NCBI GenBank assembly: GCA_015680685.1
Contig: MNCI01007580.1
Location: 1,023,540 to 1,087,539 of the forward strand
Reading direction: 5' to 3'
Length of the DNA stretch: 64,000 nt
DNA from: Gnetum montanum
Lineage: Eukaryota > Streptophyta > Gnetopsida > Gnetales > Gnetaceae
This document shows positions 35,461 through 46,233 of the stretch, in pieces. The notes below the pieces were generated by a model, which saw nothing but the letters and a program-made list of their open reading frames with translations, did not search any database and was not told the origin of the DNA. Each line of letters starts with the position of its first letter. The stretch's first letter is position 1. The translations under genes and the position numbers were made by a program.

Positions 35461-36324
35461 TGATGAGTTGCTAGGTACCCCTACACTCAACCATACAAAT
35501 ATGAGCGTGTATGCATGATCCGGTTGAACTCCGCAGACGAACTAGTTGTGGCATCCAAATAGTTACAAGTGAATCACAGTTCACTATCTTCCCACTTAGA
35601 CTAGTACTTGCTTCATCACATATGGTTTAGTCTAGAGTGAGGTGAATGATGTAATCCTAAACTAGTGCTACTCCTAGAGATGATGGAAAATAATCTTGAT
35701 TTAAGCTAATAGGTAATAAAAAGAAAAATCTAAACTATCCTAAGTGTGATGAGCATCCGTCCTTAATCATTCGTACACATCTTTGACCTCATGTACTACT
35801 TCTAGGATTAGCAAGCACACATTACTTGAGCACTACTAGATACGCTACTAGGTTACCAAGTAGTTACACTTAAATGTTCATGATTAAGTCATACTCATTC
35901 CACATTAATCAATAGGAAGTGTAAAAGACAATAAAGGAAATACTAACTAAAAAGACAACAATAAATAAAAAACAATTAAAGTAAGTAAAAGCTAAGTGAA
36001 TGTGGCAATGATGAAGTAATCTCGATCTTTATTTATGATCATGTGCATATTCAAGTACACCACACTTGAACAAAGGTTCCATACAATTACAATCATCACA
36101 TTGCAAGCATGCATAGCGGAAAGAACTAAAAACTAACTAAAAACTGACAAAATAACTCTACCCTAAGACTTACCAAAAAGACTCCTTTCCTATGTGCCTG
36201 AATGCTATATTTATAGGGTTACACAGGAATCACGATATCATGTATTCGATATCGTTATCTAGGTTGTGATATCGCATACTCAATATTGAGGATCTGATAT
36301 CAAGGCTTGGCAAACTATAATTCA
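35461..36324 (-). repeat. 3' LTR of element A'
   Basis: On the plus strand it runs from TGATGAGTTG to 'ataattca', so on its own strand it starts TGAATTATAG and ends CAACTCATCA. The U3 has four GATATC palindromes in 68 bases (36234, 36248, 36268, 36296) and the TATA-like 'ctataaatata' near 36205-36215. R-U5 matches the other LTRs, for example 'aataaagatcgagatta' and 'catatttgtatggttgag'. Confidence 0.85.
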
Positions 36325-36340
36325 TACCCTCATGACTAAA
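36325..36340 (-). promoter_or_regulatory. Polypurine region of element A'
   Basis: On the minus strand 'tagtcatgagggta' directly precedes the LTR, equivalent to 'atggaggta' in A and 'atgggggta' in B. Confidence 0.5.
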
Positions 36341-36479
36341 TATCAATGTGTCCTCAAGGCAAACAAAATAAGAACGAGTTCAATTGATTACATAGTAGAT
36401 AGGTATGGGATTATTGACTAACTAGGAATTACTCATGCTACAGTGTGGGATTAAACAAAATAAAATTGGGACATAGACA

Positions 36480-39343
36480 AAAAATTACAAAAGACAAAAT
36501 TGTTGGAACTCATGTGGTTCTTTGTGGTAGTGGCTCCTCCATGGGCCTCTTCCCCTTATCTTGTGCTCTAGGCTTTGGAAATGGATTTCTCTAGAGGAGT
36601 GCTTGAAACTTTTCTTCTTCGATTCGGGGATCCTATGCTGTCCATGCTAATGTTCCAATGTTTGATGGAGTTAGCACCTGCCATGGACATGGTAGTTGCA
36701 AGAAAATTTGATTAGCCTTAATGTACCAAACCATAACAAACTGTCATTCCTCTTCATAGGCTCTAGCTTTGTCTTTACATTCTTGATAATCCGTGAGCTA
36801 TCGAGCCAAATTTTCTACAACATCTTTTGTCCTTGGTAGCTAGTCTTGATCACCTCTAATTCAGAATTTGCTACTTCTAATCTCTACAATGTCTTCCTGT
36901 GTTCAACAAATTCTACCTCATACGTAGCATAGGTGATTGCTACTTATTTATCTAATTCTATCCTTGGGTGTCCTGCTATCAACATGGCCAAGTTGACATA
37001 CCACAAGTTTACCAACTCCATGCACTTCATGAGATCATCTATCTGTAGGTCTTGGATTTTTAGTTTTTCTTGGTGGGCAAAGGCATAAGTATCCAACATG
37101 GCTTTGCAATCAGTGTTCTAAGCACTAAGAGTGTTGATATGGGCTTTGTCCATATGGATTTCTTTCTCAATAACCTACTTTTACATCCCCACCTAATCTC
37201 TAAAATTCTCCTTGAGCTTCTCATATTACTTGGCCTCATTTTTCCATGCATTTATTTCAATCGTCGTCAGAATCTGCCATGCATTTATTTCAATCATTGT
37301 CTTCTAATAGATCGCATGTACCTCCTCCATTGAGAGGGTTCTATTTTCTCTGGCCAAGTAGTTCATATCTTGGTTGACCCTTATTAATTGTTCTTGCAAT
37401 TGCAGAAATTTTTTTATAAGAACATTCTTATGTTTTTCTACTATGGTAAACTGGAGATTTTTGGCAGCAATCTATTTATTTTCTTCTGATAAGGCTTTGA
37501 GTGCTTTGGCATGTGCATATGTTTGAGCTTATGCCCTGGAAGCATCCCAATCAGCCTTCTATGTTTCCTCCACCACTCTTTTATTCTCTTCTAATAATTT
37601 ATTCAGTTGCTCCATCCAAAAGGATTCTAGCTAGTCTACAAGGATGAATTGGGATGGATTCTACTATGCAGCTTATAGGGTGACAAACTTCTCTTGGAGT
37701 CTATTCAACTCCTCCTCTGCATGTTTGTCCCTGATCTCTATCATGAATAGCTTTCCATTTGTAGAGATGAGGTCTAAATATGTTGCTGTGACATCTTGAG
37801 GGATGTTGAATAAGGATGTCATCACTTGTCTTGTCTACAACAACTAATCCAAAACATCCTCATCATCTATAGGAGTCATTGAGGGATTGGCCAAGGTTTG
37901 GGCATCATGTGCTCTCGTAAAATCTATAGGTGGCACAACAGGGACATTGAAAAATTATTTAATATCATCTACAACCACTTTTATTTCTCCTGCTACATCC
38001 TGGTGTTATATAACCACTACTATGATGCCTTCACTAGTTTCTAATTACACTTGAAAAGATGTAGTGTTTCCAAAGACTTTTTGTGACCAATGTGATTCCC
38101 CTTCTCCTATTTGGATGAACACCTCACCCAATGTGTGGTTAATTAAGGTTGTGCACTATACGACATCATGAACGACCTTGAAGAGATTTTCTTCATCATG
38201 AATTCCCCAATTGACCAATTTAGTGATGGCCCTGAGATGACTCATCGATGGTTAATAATCTAGCAGTGGTAGTGGTGGTTGGTCGTGTTGTGTTGTGGAT
38301 TATGTGTTGGGCCCTACTTCTTGTTGTTGACTAGGCCTTGTATCTGAAAGTTAGCTAGGCCTTGTAGTTTGAGGTGTAGTGGGCCCTACCATTTGTTCTT
38401 GCTTAAGCTCCAATGTCTCACTAGCATCTTTCCTTGGTGCTGGTGGCTTTAGCAATTTGGAAAATGAAGCATTTTGAGCCTTTCTAGGGATGTTGTTGAT
38501 GTACCCCAGAATTCCAGCACATTAGCACAACTTCCTGATTAGGTAGGCAAAAGGCAATGTGAACTTCCCTATCTTATGTTGTTCAAACCTCCTTAAAATT
38601 TTTGTGAGATATAGATGGGGTAGGTTAGCATGAACCTTGTCCATAAAAATGGCACTTCCTCTAGCCACATAGGTGGAAATCCTATTTAGTCCTTTTGTTG
38701 GGAAAATGTGATATGTGCCACTTTTAAAGTAGATCCTCTCTTCAAGTGTGAGCCCTCCATACATTTTATCTTCCTTGTCATATGCCTTTTTTAATCATAT
38801 ATTTTACACATTAGCATCATTGTGAGTGGATAGGTAAGCAACCTTGGGCCTTATGTTTAGAAGATTCAATGCTTCTGAAATGGCTTTGGCAAAGAAATCA
38901 ATAGAAATCCCACCAATATCAATGGTGGTGCCTTCTTCCTTGTTGTGCCAAAATTGATATGTCTCCCCCAGGTACTAATCACCACACCTAGAGAGAATAG
39001 GCCACAGTGGAGACCCTTTAAGTTGGTCTCTGACTACGTTAGGGATAAATTCAGTAAAAGGTCCAAAATTAAGTTCTACAATCATAGTTGTTGACATGGA
39101 TCTTTCATGAATTACTTGAACACATTATGAAGACAACATGAGATGTTGTCCTTGTTCAAGTGCCCTGCCTTCTCCACCTTCAACATGACTAGATTGTGTA
39201 GTGATAGGATGTTCTTGATGAATGCTAAATGATTATGCCTCCTGCTCTACATGTTCTTCAGGAGGTGCTTGGCCTTTGCCTCTCCTTGGCTATTTGGATG
39301 TACCTTGAGAGGGTCCACCTTGTTGTCCTCATTTAGGCACCAT
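36480..39343 (-). pseudogene. Accessory ORF of element A'
   Basis: ATG at 39343-39341 is directly preceded by 'gtgattgcag', a good splice acceptor. The frame then shows MVPK, 'ELNFGPFTEF', 'SPLWPILS', 'YLGETYQFWHNKEEGT', 'ISIDFFAKAISEALNL', an open stretch 38764-38522 with 'ARGSAIFMDKVHANLPHLYL' and 'FTLPFAYLIRKLC', a Pro/Gln linker, 'VNWGIHDEENLFKVV', and a long Glu/Lys/Leu-rich coiled-coil-like tail to about 36500. The 'I..lpfayLI..LC' ending of the first part fits the plant transposon-protein domain (Transposase_32 type), which ends 'l.FPsLItaLC..aGV'. Stops are frequent. It is the best-preserved N-terminal half of this ORF in the window. Its role is unknown. Confidence 0.65.
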
Positions 39344-39817
39344 CTGCAATCACATGGGATCAACTATTAGTAAGGCCATCTACAAAATTTGATTTATACC
39401 TTAATCCTTGCCCTTAATAGATTCATTTCTTGCCTAGTGTGATCAAGAGTTAGAAATTTTCATGAAAATTACCCTAAAAGTTTTGATATTGTGTCCAATT
39501 TTATTAGGTAACTCCAAAAAATAATTTTCATGCTCTGGGTGAAGAAATAAAATTAAGGTGACTTATCCTTTATGATATCCTTTGGGCAATGACAAATTTT
39601 GGGAAAACTATGTGAAACTTGGAGTGTGCCCTTTCCACATGACTAGGTTAAAAACTTTGAGTTTAAGTAGGTTTGATTGGAACAAGAATCGAAGCATTAA
39701 TGAGCAAGTTATTGATGTTTGAATGATAGGTGTGCAAGCCAGAAAATTCATGGAAGAAAATTGGAATAACTCCCCTTGCATCAATAGTGAAAAATGACAT
39801 TGATGTGCACTTTGGGT

Positions 39818-39839
39818 GGGGGGGGGGGGGGGGGGGNGG
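39818..39839. repeat. Poly-G tract with an unresolved base
   Basis: A run of 19 G (39818-39836) is followed by N at 39837 and GG. The length is probably an assembly estimate. ORFs that translate it as poly-Pro are artefacts. Confidence 0.9.
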
Positions 39840-39849
39840 CGTGGTTTCC

Positions 39850-39943
39850 ATATATATATTTTTTGTAGATGCAATATTGCATACTTGCTAGTGTGGACCT
39901 GATATTGCATTGAACCCGATACCGGGTATCTAATATCAAGTCA
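39850..39943 (-). promoter_or_regulatory. Internal U3-like module with TATA-like box (element A')
   Basis: On the minus strand it begins 'cttgatattagatacccgg', continues with the palindrome GATACCCGGTATC, 'gcaatatca' and 'gtatgcaatattgcatc', and ends in 'aaatatatatatgg'. The U3 of its own LTR has 'cttgatatcagatcctcaat', 'gtatgcgatatca' and a TATA box in the same order. It lies about 510-600 bases before the accessory ORF. Promoter function is inferred. Confidence 0.5.
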
Positions 39944-41339
39944 TTTCTAAAATAGGGTACTTGGAAAAATTGATAAATTTTTGAATTTTCAAGGCCAAAA
40001 GTGAAGGATTTAAGGTTCATTCGAAAGATCTAGGGTAACATTGAAGATATTGAAAGGCACCAAAAGTGTAATGAAGTGGAATTTTATAATGAAGTTCATG
40101 AATGGAGGGAGAAAAAAAGGACATGTAGTAGTAGATAGGGAAAGTTTGAATTAAAATGATGATACAGGAAAGGATAATTGTAGTAATGCAATACTTGGAG
40201 GGTATAAGATGATGTGGTGATGTGTAATGAGTGAAAATTACAAAAGCTATGTAAGTGGGTCCTCCCCAAAGGAGGTTACTACCTATCATGCCCTTATGTA
40301 AGCACACCTTAAAATGTCCGTAGGTACTAAAAGGGTTAATTGTAATCTGCACCAGTGCAGAAAAACACACATATGTAAATACCACCACAATGAGGTATGA
40401 GTTCTATGGTACAGAAGACACAATTCAAAAATACATGAACAACAAGATGAGACAAATTGTAGAAGGGATTGAAAAGATTGGGATGTGAGGTAACTGACCT
40501 TGGGCACAATGAATCCTAAATGTAGGATGTTATTAATGTGTCATTATCCCATTGCTCCAAAATCAAGACTAAGTCCGTTCCTCTGATCAATGACATTGCG
40601 TTGTTTCATCCAATGATGGACAACCATAAGAGCACCATGATAGTAAGGCATACAATCACTTGGTATTTTGTCCAAGGGAGGAGTTTTTTAAGTTTTTCTA
40701 TGGCATGTTCTTCTTTGATCTTTTCTTTACTAGTTTTCTTTTCTTTTTTTCTCTTTTCTTCATTTAGCCGCTTTAGCACTTTGTCCTTTCCAATAGTGAA
40801 TTAGAGAAGCCATCAACCTTCAGGCATGGGTGCATGTCTTTCTAGTGGGAACCCCAGAACAACATTAAGGTTCTTTATTGAGTGCCTTTATTACGCTCAC
40901 TCCCATTTTTCATTAGATTTACAAGGATTTTTGTACAACTAGGTTGCATGATAGCACCTACAGATGTCACCAAAGAGAAACCACAAATCCCCTTGATGTC
41001 ACACCTTGGCCATTCCCTCTTAGTCCATTATTCTTCGCTTTGGGTGTAATGAGTACAAAATTACTTTAAGTTTTAATGATGACAGGAATATCATTGTACC
41101 CAAAGTAGAACCTCTTATTAATAGAATGGATGGGTGGATGTTGTGGACTCACTGTTCAAATAATTAGTCACCTATGACTCGATAACATAGAACAACACCT
41201 CAACCAACAAGTCACATGACTACTTTATTCACCAATGAGATTACCCATGAAAAGATAAAACAAAAAATTGAAAATGAAATACTAGAAAACAAAAAATTGT
41301 AAAATTAAAGAAAAGGAAAAACATTTACTAATTCTACTT
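39944..41339 (-). other. Non-coding middle of element A'
   Basis: No pol motif on either strand. ORFs of 70-123 codons here show no retroelement domain. Confidence 0.5.
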
Positions 41340-43665
41340 ATTAGAATGGAGGATATCCCTCATGACTAAACTTTTGAGGATGGCTAGAATTAATAAATGG
41401 AAAATGTAGATCCATGCATGTTGGAAATATTGGAGTCTGGTCCTAGCCAAACGATTGGGTGTCTTATGATGTGGTGGTAGGAATGTATCCAAACTGGGGT
41501 TCACACACTTGATTAAAGTAGGCATAGTGGGGTAGATCATAAGATGTGGTCATGTGATAAGGAGTTGACCCACTATGGAACTTGTGACCATAAGATGGTA
41601 TGCAAGGATCGATATGTCTCCCTATGTGGTTATATTCATTAGGCCACATGGTTGTTGGCGTATTGATTAGTGGCCTAGATAAGGTAATAGGAGGTGTTGA
41701 GTTTGAGGGAGAAGATCCATCACAGTGCTAGGCTTGTATTGAGTTGAAGGATGTAGTGGTTTCAAAACCATGTTGTCTCTTTCTATGGTCATGTCTAAAG
41801 AAAGGATGCTTTTGACGTTGTGGATCACCTTCACTACTATTGACAGTAGCAACACAAGTAACATTCGTTGGTTGGTAGTGTATTGCAAATCCTTCTGGTG
41901 CTACCGGTGGTGATACAGAAGGAGGCGAAGGATGAGAATATTGAGGGTGAGGAGAACTGTAAGGGACATAAGGTGGTGATCTTGTGGGAGAGGACATGGG
42001 TTGATAGTACTTAAGAGAATTATAATGATAAGGTTAAGTAGAGGATGCTAATCCAACTAGGAAAATAGAATGTTGAACATAATAAGTGCTTGGGTTTAGA
42101 TGGTATGAAGGGTATGACCAATTTGATGGTGGCTTTCCCCATGACTGGGGGTTTTGCCATTGTGGTTGACCATGGTATTTTTGAATGAAATATAGATGTA
42201 AAATCCCTCTCAAATGCTCATGTAAATGTGACAAGATTGGGCATTGGCCTTTGGAGTGATTGTACAAGAAAACATCAAATTGATACATATGATTTGCAAT
42301 TGAGCTCCTATCTTTATTTTCTTCAACCCTTCTTTTCGATTGTCGAGTGGTGTTCTATCCTATTTCTCGGTTTGTCATGGTTCCACCTCTAATAATGTTG
42401 GCATATTATCCACATTTTTCATGTACCCATTCCATCATCTTATTGATCTTTACCTCAATTTCATCTAGTAACTGTAGTATTGGCAAAGATGGAGATTCCA
42501 CCTCCTTGGGGTGAGTTGATTTCTCCTCTTCATGATCATGGACCTTTGATATTTTGAGATTTTGGTCTTGTTGAGATCTTTCAAAATTCTCTCATTTAGC
42601 TATTTTTCCTTCTTCTTTTACTACAGAATTAATAAGCTCTTGTAATTGGTGGATTTGTAGTTCATATAGTTGACCTGGGGCATACATCCCTAGGGTCTCC
42701 CTTGTTTCATTATGAAACCCCTCCATGATGTGATACATTAGCCTTTTCTCGAAGAACCCATGGCTTGGGCATTTGTTTAACAATGAATAATATCTTTCTA
42801 AGGCCAGTCCAAAGGTTCATGTTGCCCTTGTTTCTACTCTTGGATTTGTCTCCTCAAGGCTGACACTCTTGCATAGGTTTGATATCTTTTAGTGAAGAGT
42901 TCTACCATTGTCAGCTAATTGCGATTTTATTTTGGCTTTAAAGACCTATACCATACTTTTTCTTGGCCAACGAGTTTCATAGGAAAGATCTTAAGTTTTT
43001 TCCATCCGTTATTAGTATTTTTTCATGCATAGGCATCGTAGAAGGCTTGTAAATAATGTTGTAGATCTTAATCATAGCCTCCTGAAAACTAAGGAAATTT
43101 GTTTAAGTCAAGCCTGGGTAGACAGCTTTCCTTATGATGCCTGTGGGATATTCAAATAGCCTCTTGGATATACATTAGGCTCTTAGTGGCTAGCAAAGGT
43201 TCATTGTCACTAAGTCATGATTTTGTGAGCTGGGAAGATGTTGTCTATATTCATGTTGGCATTCTTAACTTTGCTCATGGGTTTGATTTTTATTTCTATG
43301 CCAACCCTTGGAGAAATGGTCATCTGTGTCATAACCTGACATTGAAAGAGCAGAGGAAGAGAGAGAATTGAAAGACTTGTCATGACTTTTGTAAGTCTCC
43401 CAATCATCCCATGATGTAATCTTGCTAACCATTGAGAGGTTCCTAGGATTATGGGCCCCCTCATTCTATGGGATGTCCCATCCTCACTAAGGATGTTTGA
43501 GTTCGATGGTAAGAGTCCTTGAGTATCATTGGGGTGTTCATGAATATATGAAACTCTTGCATGATGTTGAGTACTCCAAACTTCTTTGTTAACATACATT
43601 TCGTTGGTTCTCCAATGAATTGCCCCACTAGTTGTTGCGTTATCATTGTTTGGTGAGAGAGACAT
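41340..43665 (-). pseudogene. gag of element A'
   Basis: Starts at ATG 43665-43663 (MSLSPNNDNATTSG...), the same place relative to the primer site as in A and B. The N-terminal part contains 'VSYIHEHPNDTQG', matching 'VPYDHDHPDKTQR' of element A. The gag core ends near 42750 with 'CPSHGFFEKRLMYHIMEGFHNETRETLGMYAPG'. The C-terminal part is Pro/Ser/His/Tyr-rich ('SPPYVPYSSPHPQYSHPSPP') and ends near 41340 with 'FPTCMDLHFPFINSSHPQKFSH', as in A. It has several stops and frameshifts. No zinc knuckle is seen. Confidence 0.75.
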
Positions 43666-43780
43666 TGTTGTGAATTGTGTGTGACTTATTTGCAATTAAT
43701 TTCCTTTCTGAAAGATATATCGTTAGTACTTTGTTACAAAGATCTTGTACAATATAACTAATTCTAGATAACTAGCATTG

Positions 43781-43798
43781 TCCTTGGCAACGATGCCA
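43781..43798 (-). promoter_or_regulatory. Primer-binding site of element A'
   Basis: On the minus strand TGGCATCGTTGCCAAGGA lies one base inside the LTR. It differs from TGGCGCCGTTGCCGGGGA at four positions, all C-to-T or G-to-A, consistent with cytosine deamination. Confidence 0.8.
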
Positions 43799-43799
43799 A

Positions 43800-43889
43800 T
43801 GATGAGTGGCTAGGTACCCCTACACTCAATCATATGAATACAAGCATGTACACACAATCCAGTTGAACTCTGCATATGGACTAGTTGTG
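43800..43889 (-). repeat. Truncated 5' LTR of element A' (terminal 90 bp)
   Basis: Matches 35461-35550 from 'tgatgagt.gctaggtacccctacactcaa' to 'actagttgtg', then homology stops abruptly at 43889. Confidence 0.85.
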
Positions 43890-44433
43890 AGTAGGTAATG
43901 GTTACCAATCACTGGGCATACTTCCATTATATATAATACTTTTCTATAGGTTAGTGAATAGGTACTATATTATTATCTCATCAGGTATGATGCATTAGAT
44001 GTGAAAAAGGAGTAGGTTGTAAGGAAAAGGAATACATCTTTTTTTGTGCTATAATATTGGTATTTATCTATCTCTATAATTACATTATGTTCTTAATAAA
44101 TTAAGGTTCTAAATTTCTTATGAGTTTTTCCTAAAGCCCATAACCTCTAATCCCTTAAGGGAACATAACAGAGACTTAAATTCTTCTATAGTTGAGTGAT
44201 CTAATTTACTTACCTCTCTAGGATGTGGATTTAAATTCTATGCTAGTATCCTCCTATAATGCACCCAGAATCTTATTTGTAACTCTAGGATACATGTTGA
44301 GGATTATTAGACAAAGAAGCTTTTGATAGGGTTAGAGGTTCATGGGACATGATAGTAGAATACTAGTTGAACCTAAGATTATATCCTACTTTTAAGCTAC
44401 CTCAATACTATACTTTGAATTAAGTGTGCAATA
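43890..44433. other. Unassigned junction sequence
   Basis: No homology to the LTR or to repeat C was seen, and no coding content. It was brought next to A' by the event that removed most of the 5' LTR, or it belongs to a part of repeat C not present in the other copy. Confidence 0.35.
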
Positions 44434-45211
44434 ATAAATATGTTCATCATGTACATCTAAATGCTAAGCTAGCATAGTAATTTAGAGTATATCTATATGC
44501 TAAGCTAGTAGATCCCATGTAGAGCTTATTCAAAGGCACTTAGAAGCTACATCTAATGCTAAGTTAGATTTTTTTTAAAACTCATTTGAAACACTGTTAG
44601 GATTTTGACCTATAATGATAGCATAACTTGTCTAACCTATCATGTGAGCACCTTTGGCTTACCCCTACCTTTAGGAACTTAGGTAGATAAGTAAAGGTTA
44701 GTCATATCCATTAGGTAACGAAATTTAGAATAGAAACCTTCACTATGGTATAGGGCTCACATAAAAAAATAATGCCATAACCTTAGCTTTATATGTGAAG
44801 GTGGAAAGTTACCTATATTTCCTCACTATGAAGGCTATGAAAGGTAGTGAAGTTTTTTCTTCATATGTAAGATGATATATTATACTATATTATATATATT
44901 ATTTATTTACTAATATTTTTTATTTATCATCAAGTTACACACACACAAACAAATGCACACACACAGATGGACAAGCTCATAGTGGCATAGATAAGTGTAT
45001 GTATCATTCCTATTCTAAGAGCCAAGTGTTTCTCTACCTAGAGTACTATGGTTTAGTAGGTAGGGGGTCAAGTTTGATTGGAGTAAACTCAATCTATCTA
45101 CATAGGATGGCTAATGAACAACAAAGAAACATATAATACATTGGATTTTTCAAATGGATATATCCAATTTTACTAATTAATATGAAAATGACAGGTGAGA
45201 AGGTCATAAAT
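44434..45211 (+). repeat. Repeat C, second copy, left part
   Basis: Collinear with 33661-34394. It ends in the target duplication TAAAT (45207-45211) of element B and resumes at 63286. It contains (TA)n near 44877-44900 and (CA)n near 44938-44965. Confidence 0.8.
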
Positions 45212-46081
45212 TGATGAAGAATCTTCCTTAGGTTACATTGACAAGATGTCATTGACATGATCTTGATGATGCGACCTCATCGATGTGGTTGTGTTGGTGC
45301 ATGTGTTGATGTGACCCTATTGATGCAATGTCTATCTTTGCCTATAAATAGGTGCTCACCAGCCACATTTATGACATTCCATAGTTAGTATCCTAGTGAA
45401 GCTCTTGCATTTTATTCATTTTACAATTAGTAAATTTTCTAAGTACCCATAGTAGGAGTGAGAAGTGTACAAATCTTTATTCAAACACTAATATACCTAA
45501 GCACTTTGGTGTGACTGGCAATAAAGATGAGCTTTCTTCACAAACCTTATAGCATTTGAAAATAGATTAATGTTTACTTTAAATGCATTTATAATTTTAG
45601 TAATTTAATTTAATGCATCAAATTAATTAATTAAATAGCAAGTAATTAATTCACATAAGTATGATCATTTTGAGCATACATTAACATTTGGTAATCCTAG
45701 TAGTGCTTAACGCTTGGTAACCAAGTAACATTGCAATGTTGCTTAAGATGTGTATGGTAAATGGGAATGAATGCTTATGTTAGGATTTGTTAAGATATTA
45801 GTTAGTTACTAGATTACCTAGACATTCAATCACTTTATTTTCTAGTACTTAGGTGATTTAAATGATAAAATATAAAATGATAAAAATCATACATCTTAGT
45901 TATACTTAACCATACACTTGCACCTCAAAAGTGAAATTGAGAAGACAAGGATCATGTTCTTGATATTCAATGCCTATACCTAGTGTACTTAGAGATTTAA
46001 ATTATATGGAATTGAACCAAATTGCTTAGTGAATGCTAGTGATTCATATGGTTGGGTGTAGGGACTACTTGTTGCTCATCA
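45212..46081 (+). repeat. 5' LTR of element B
   Basis: Starts TGATGAAGAATC and ends GCTCATCA. U3 has repeated 'cattgaca', 'ttgatg' and 'catcgatg' phrases and the TATA box 'cctataaata' near 45342-45351. It is alignable along its length with 62424-63285 and with many scattered differences. Confidence 0.9.
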
Positions 46082-46082
46082 T

Positions 46083-46100
46083 TGGTGTTGTTGTTGGGGA
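46083..46100 (+). promoter_or_regulatory. Primer-binding site of element B, every C changed to T
   Basis: TGGTGTTGTTGTTGGGGA is exactly TGGCGCCGTTGCCGGGGA with all five C replaced by T and no other change. It lies one base after the LTR. Confidence 0.85.
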
Positions 46101-46180
46101 ATTTAGTTAGCTACGTGTGTTAACTAGAAGTCAGTGAAATTATTCAACAATGTTGTAATGTTCTTAAAATTTGCAATCAT

Positions 46181-46203
46181 TAATAATAATAATAATAATA
46201 ATA
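46181..46203. repeat. (AAT)n microsatellite
   Basis: Seven to eight AAT units between the primer site and gag of element B. Confidence 0.9.
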
Positions 46204-46233
46204 GTAAGAACACTATCTTTCTTTTCAACTAAA

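Larger units (their letters stand above)
35461..43889 (-). mobile_element. Element A': non-autonomous Athila-like element, 5' LTR truncated
   Basis: On the minus strand the order is: truncated 5' LTR (43889-43800), primer site (43798-43781), gag (from 43665), non-coding middle, U3-like module (39943-39850), accessory ORF (39343 to about 36480), purine tract and 3' LTR (36324-35461). No pol motif lies between gag and the accessory ORF, as in element A. The 5' LTR stops at 43889, so no target duplication can be tested. Five bases next to the 3' LTR are 'gatgt' (35456-35460). Confidence 0.8.

Noticed and set aside
39608-40020. Three minus-strand ORFs with a poly-proline stretch
   Set aside because: The proline run is a translation of the poly-G tract with an N. 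The ORFs overlap in different frames and have no other domain.
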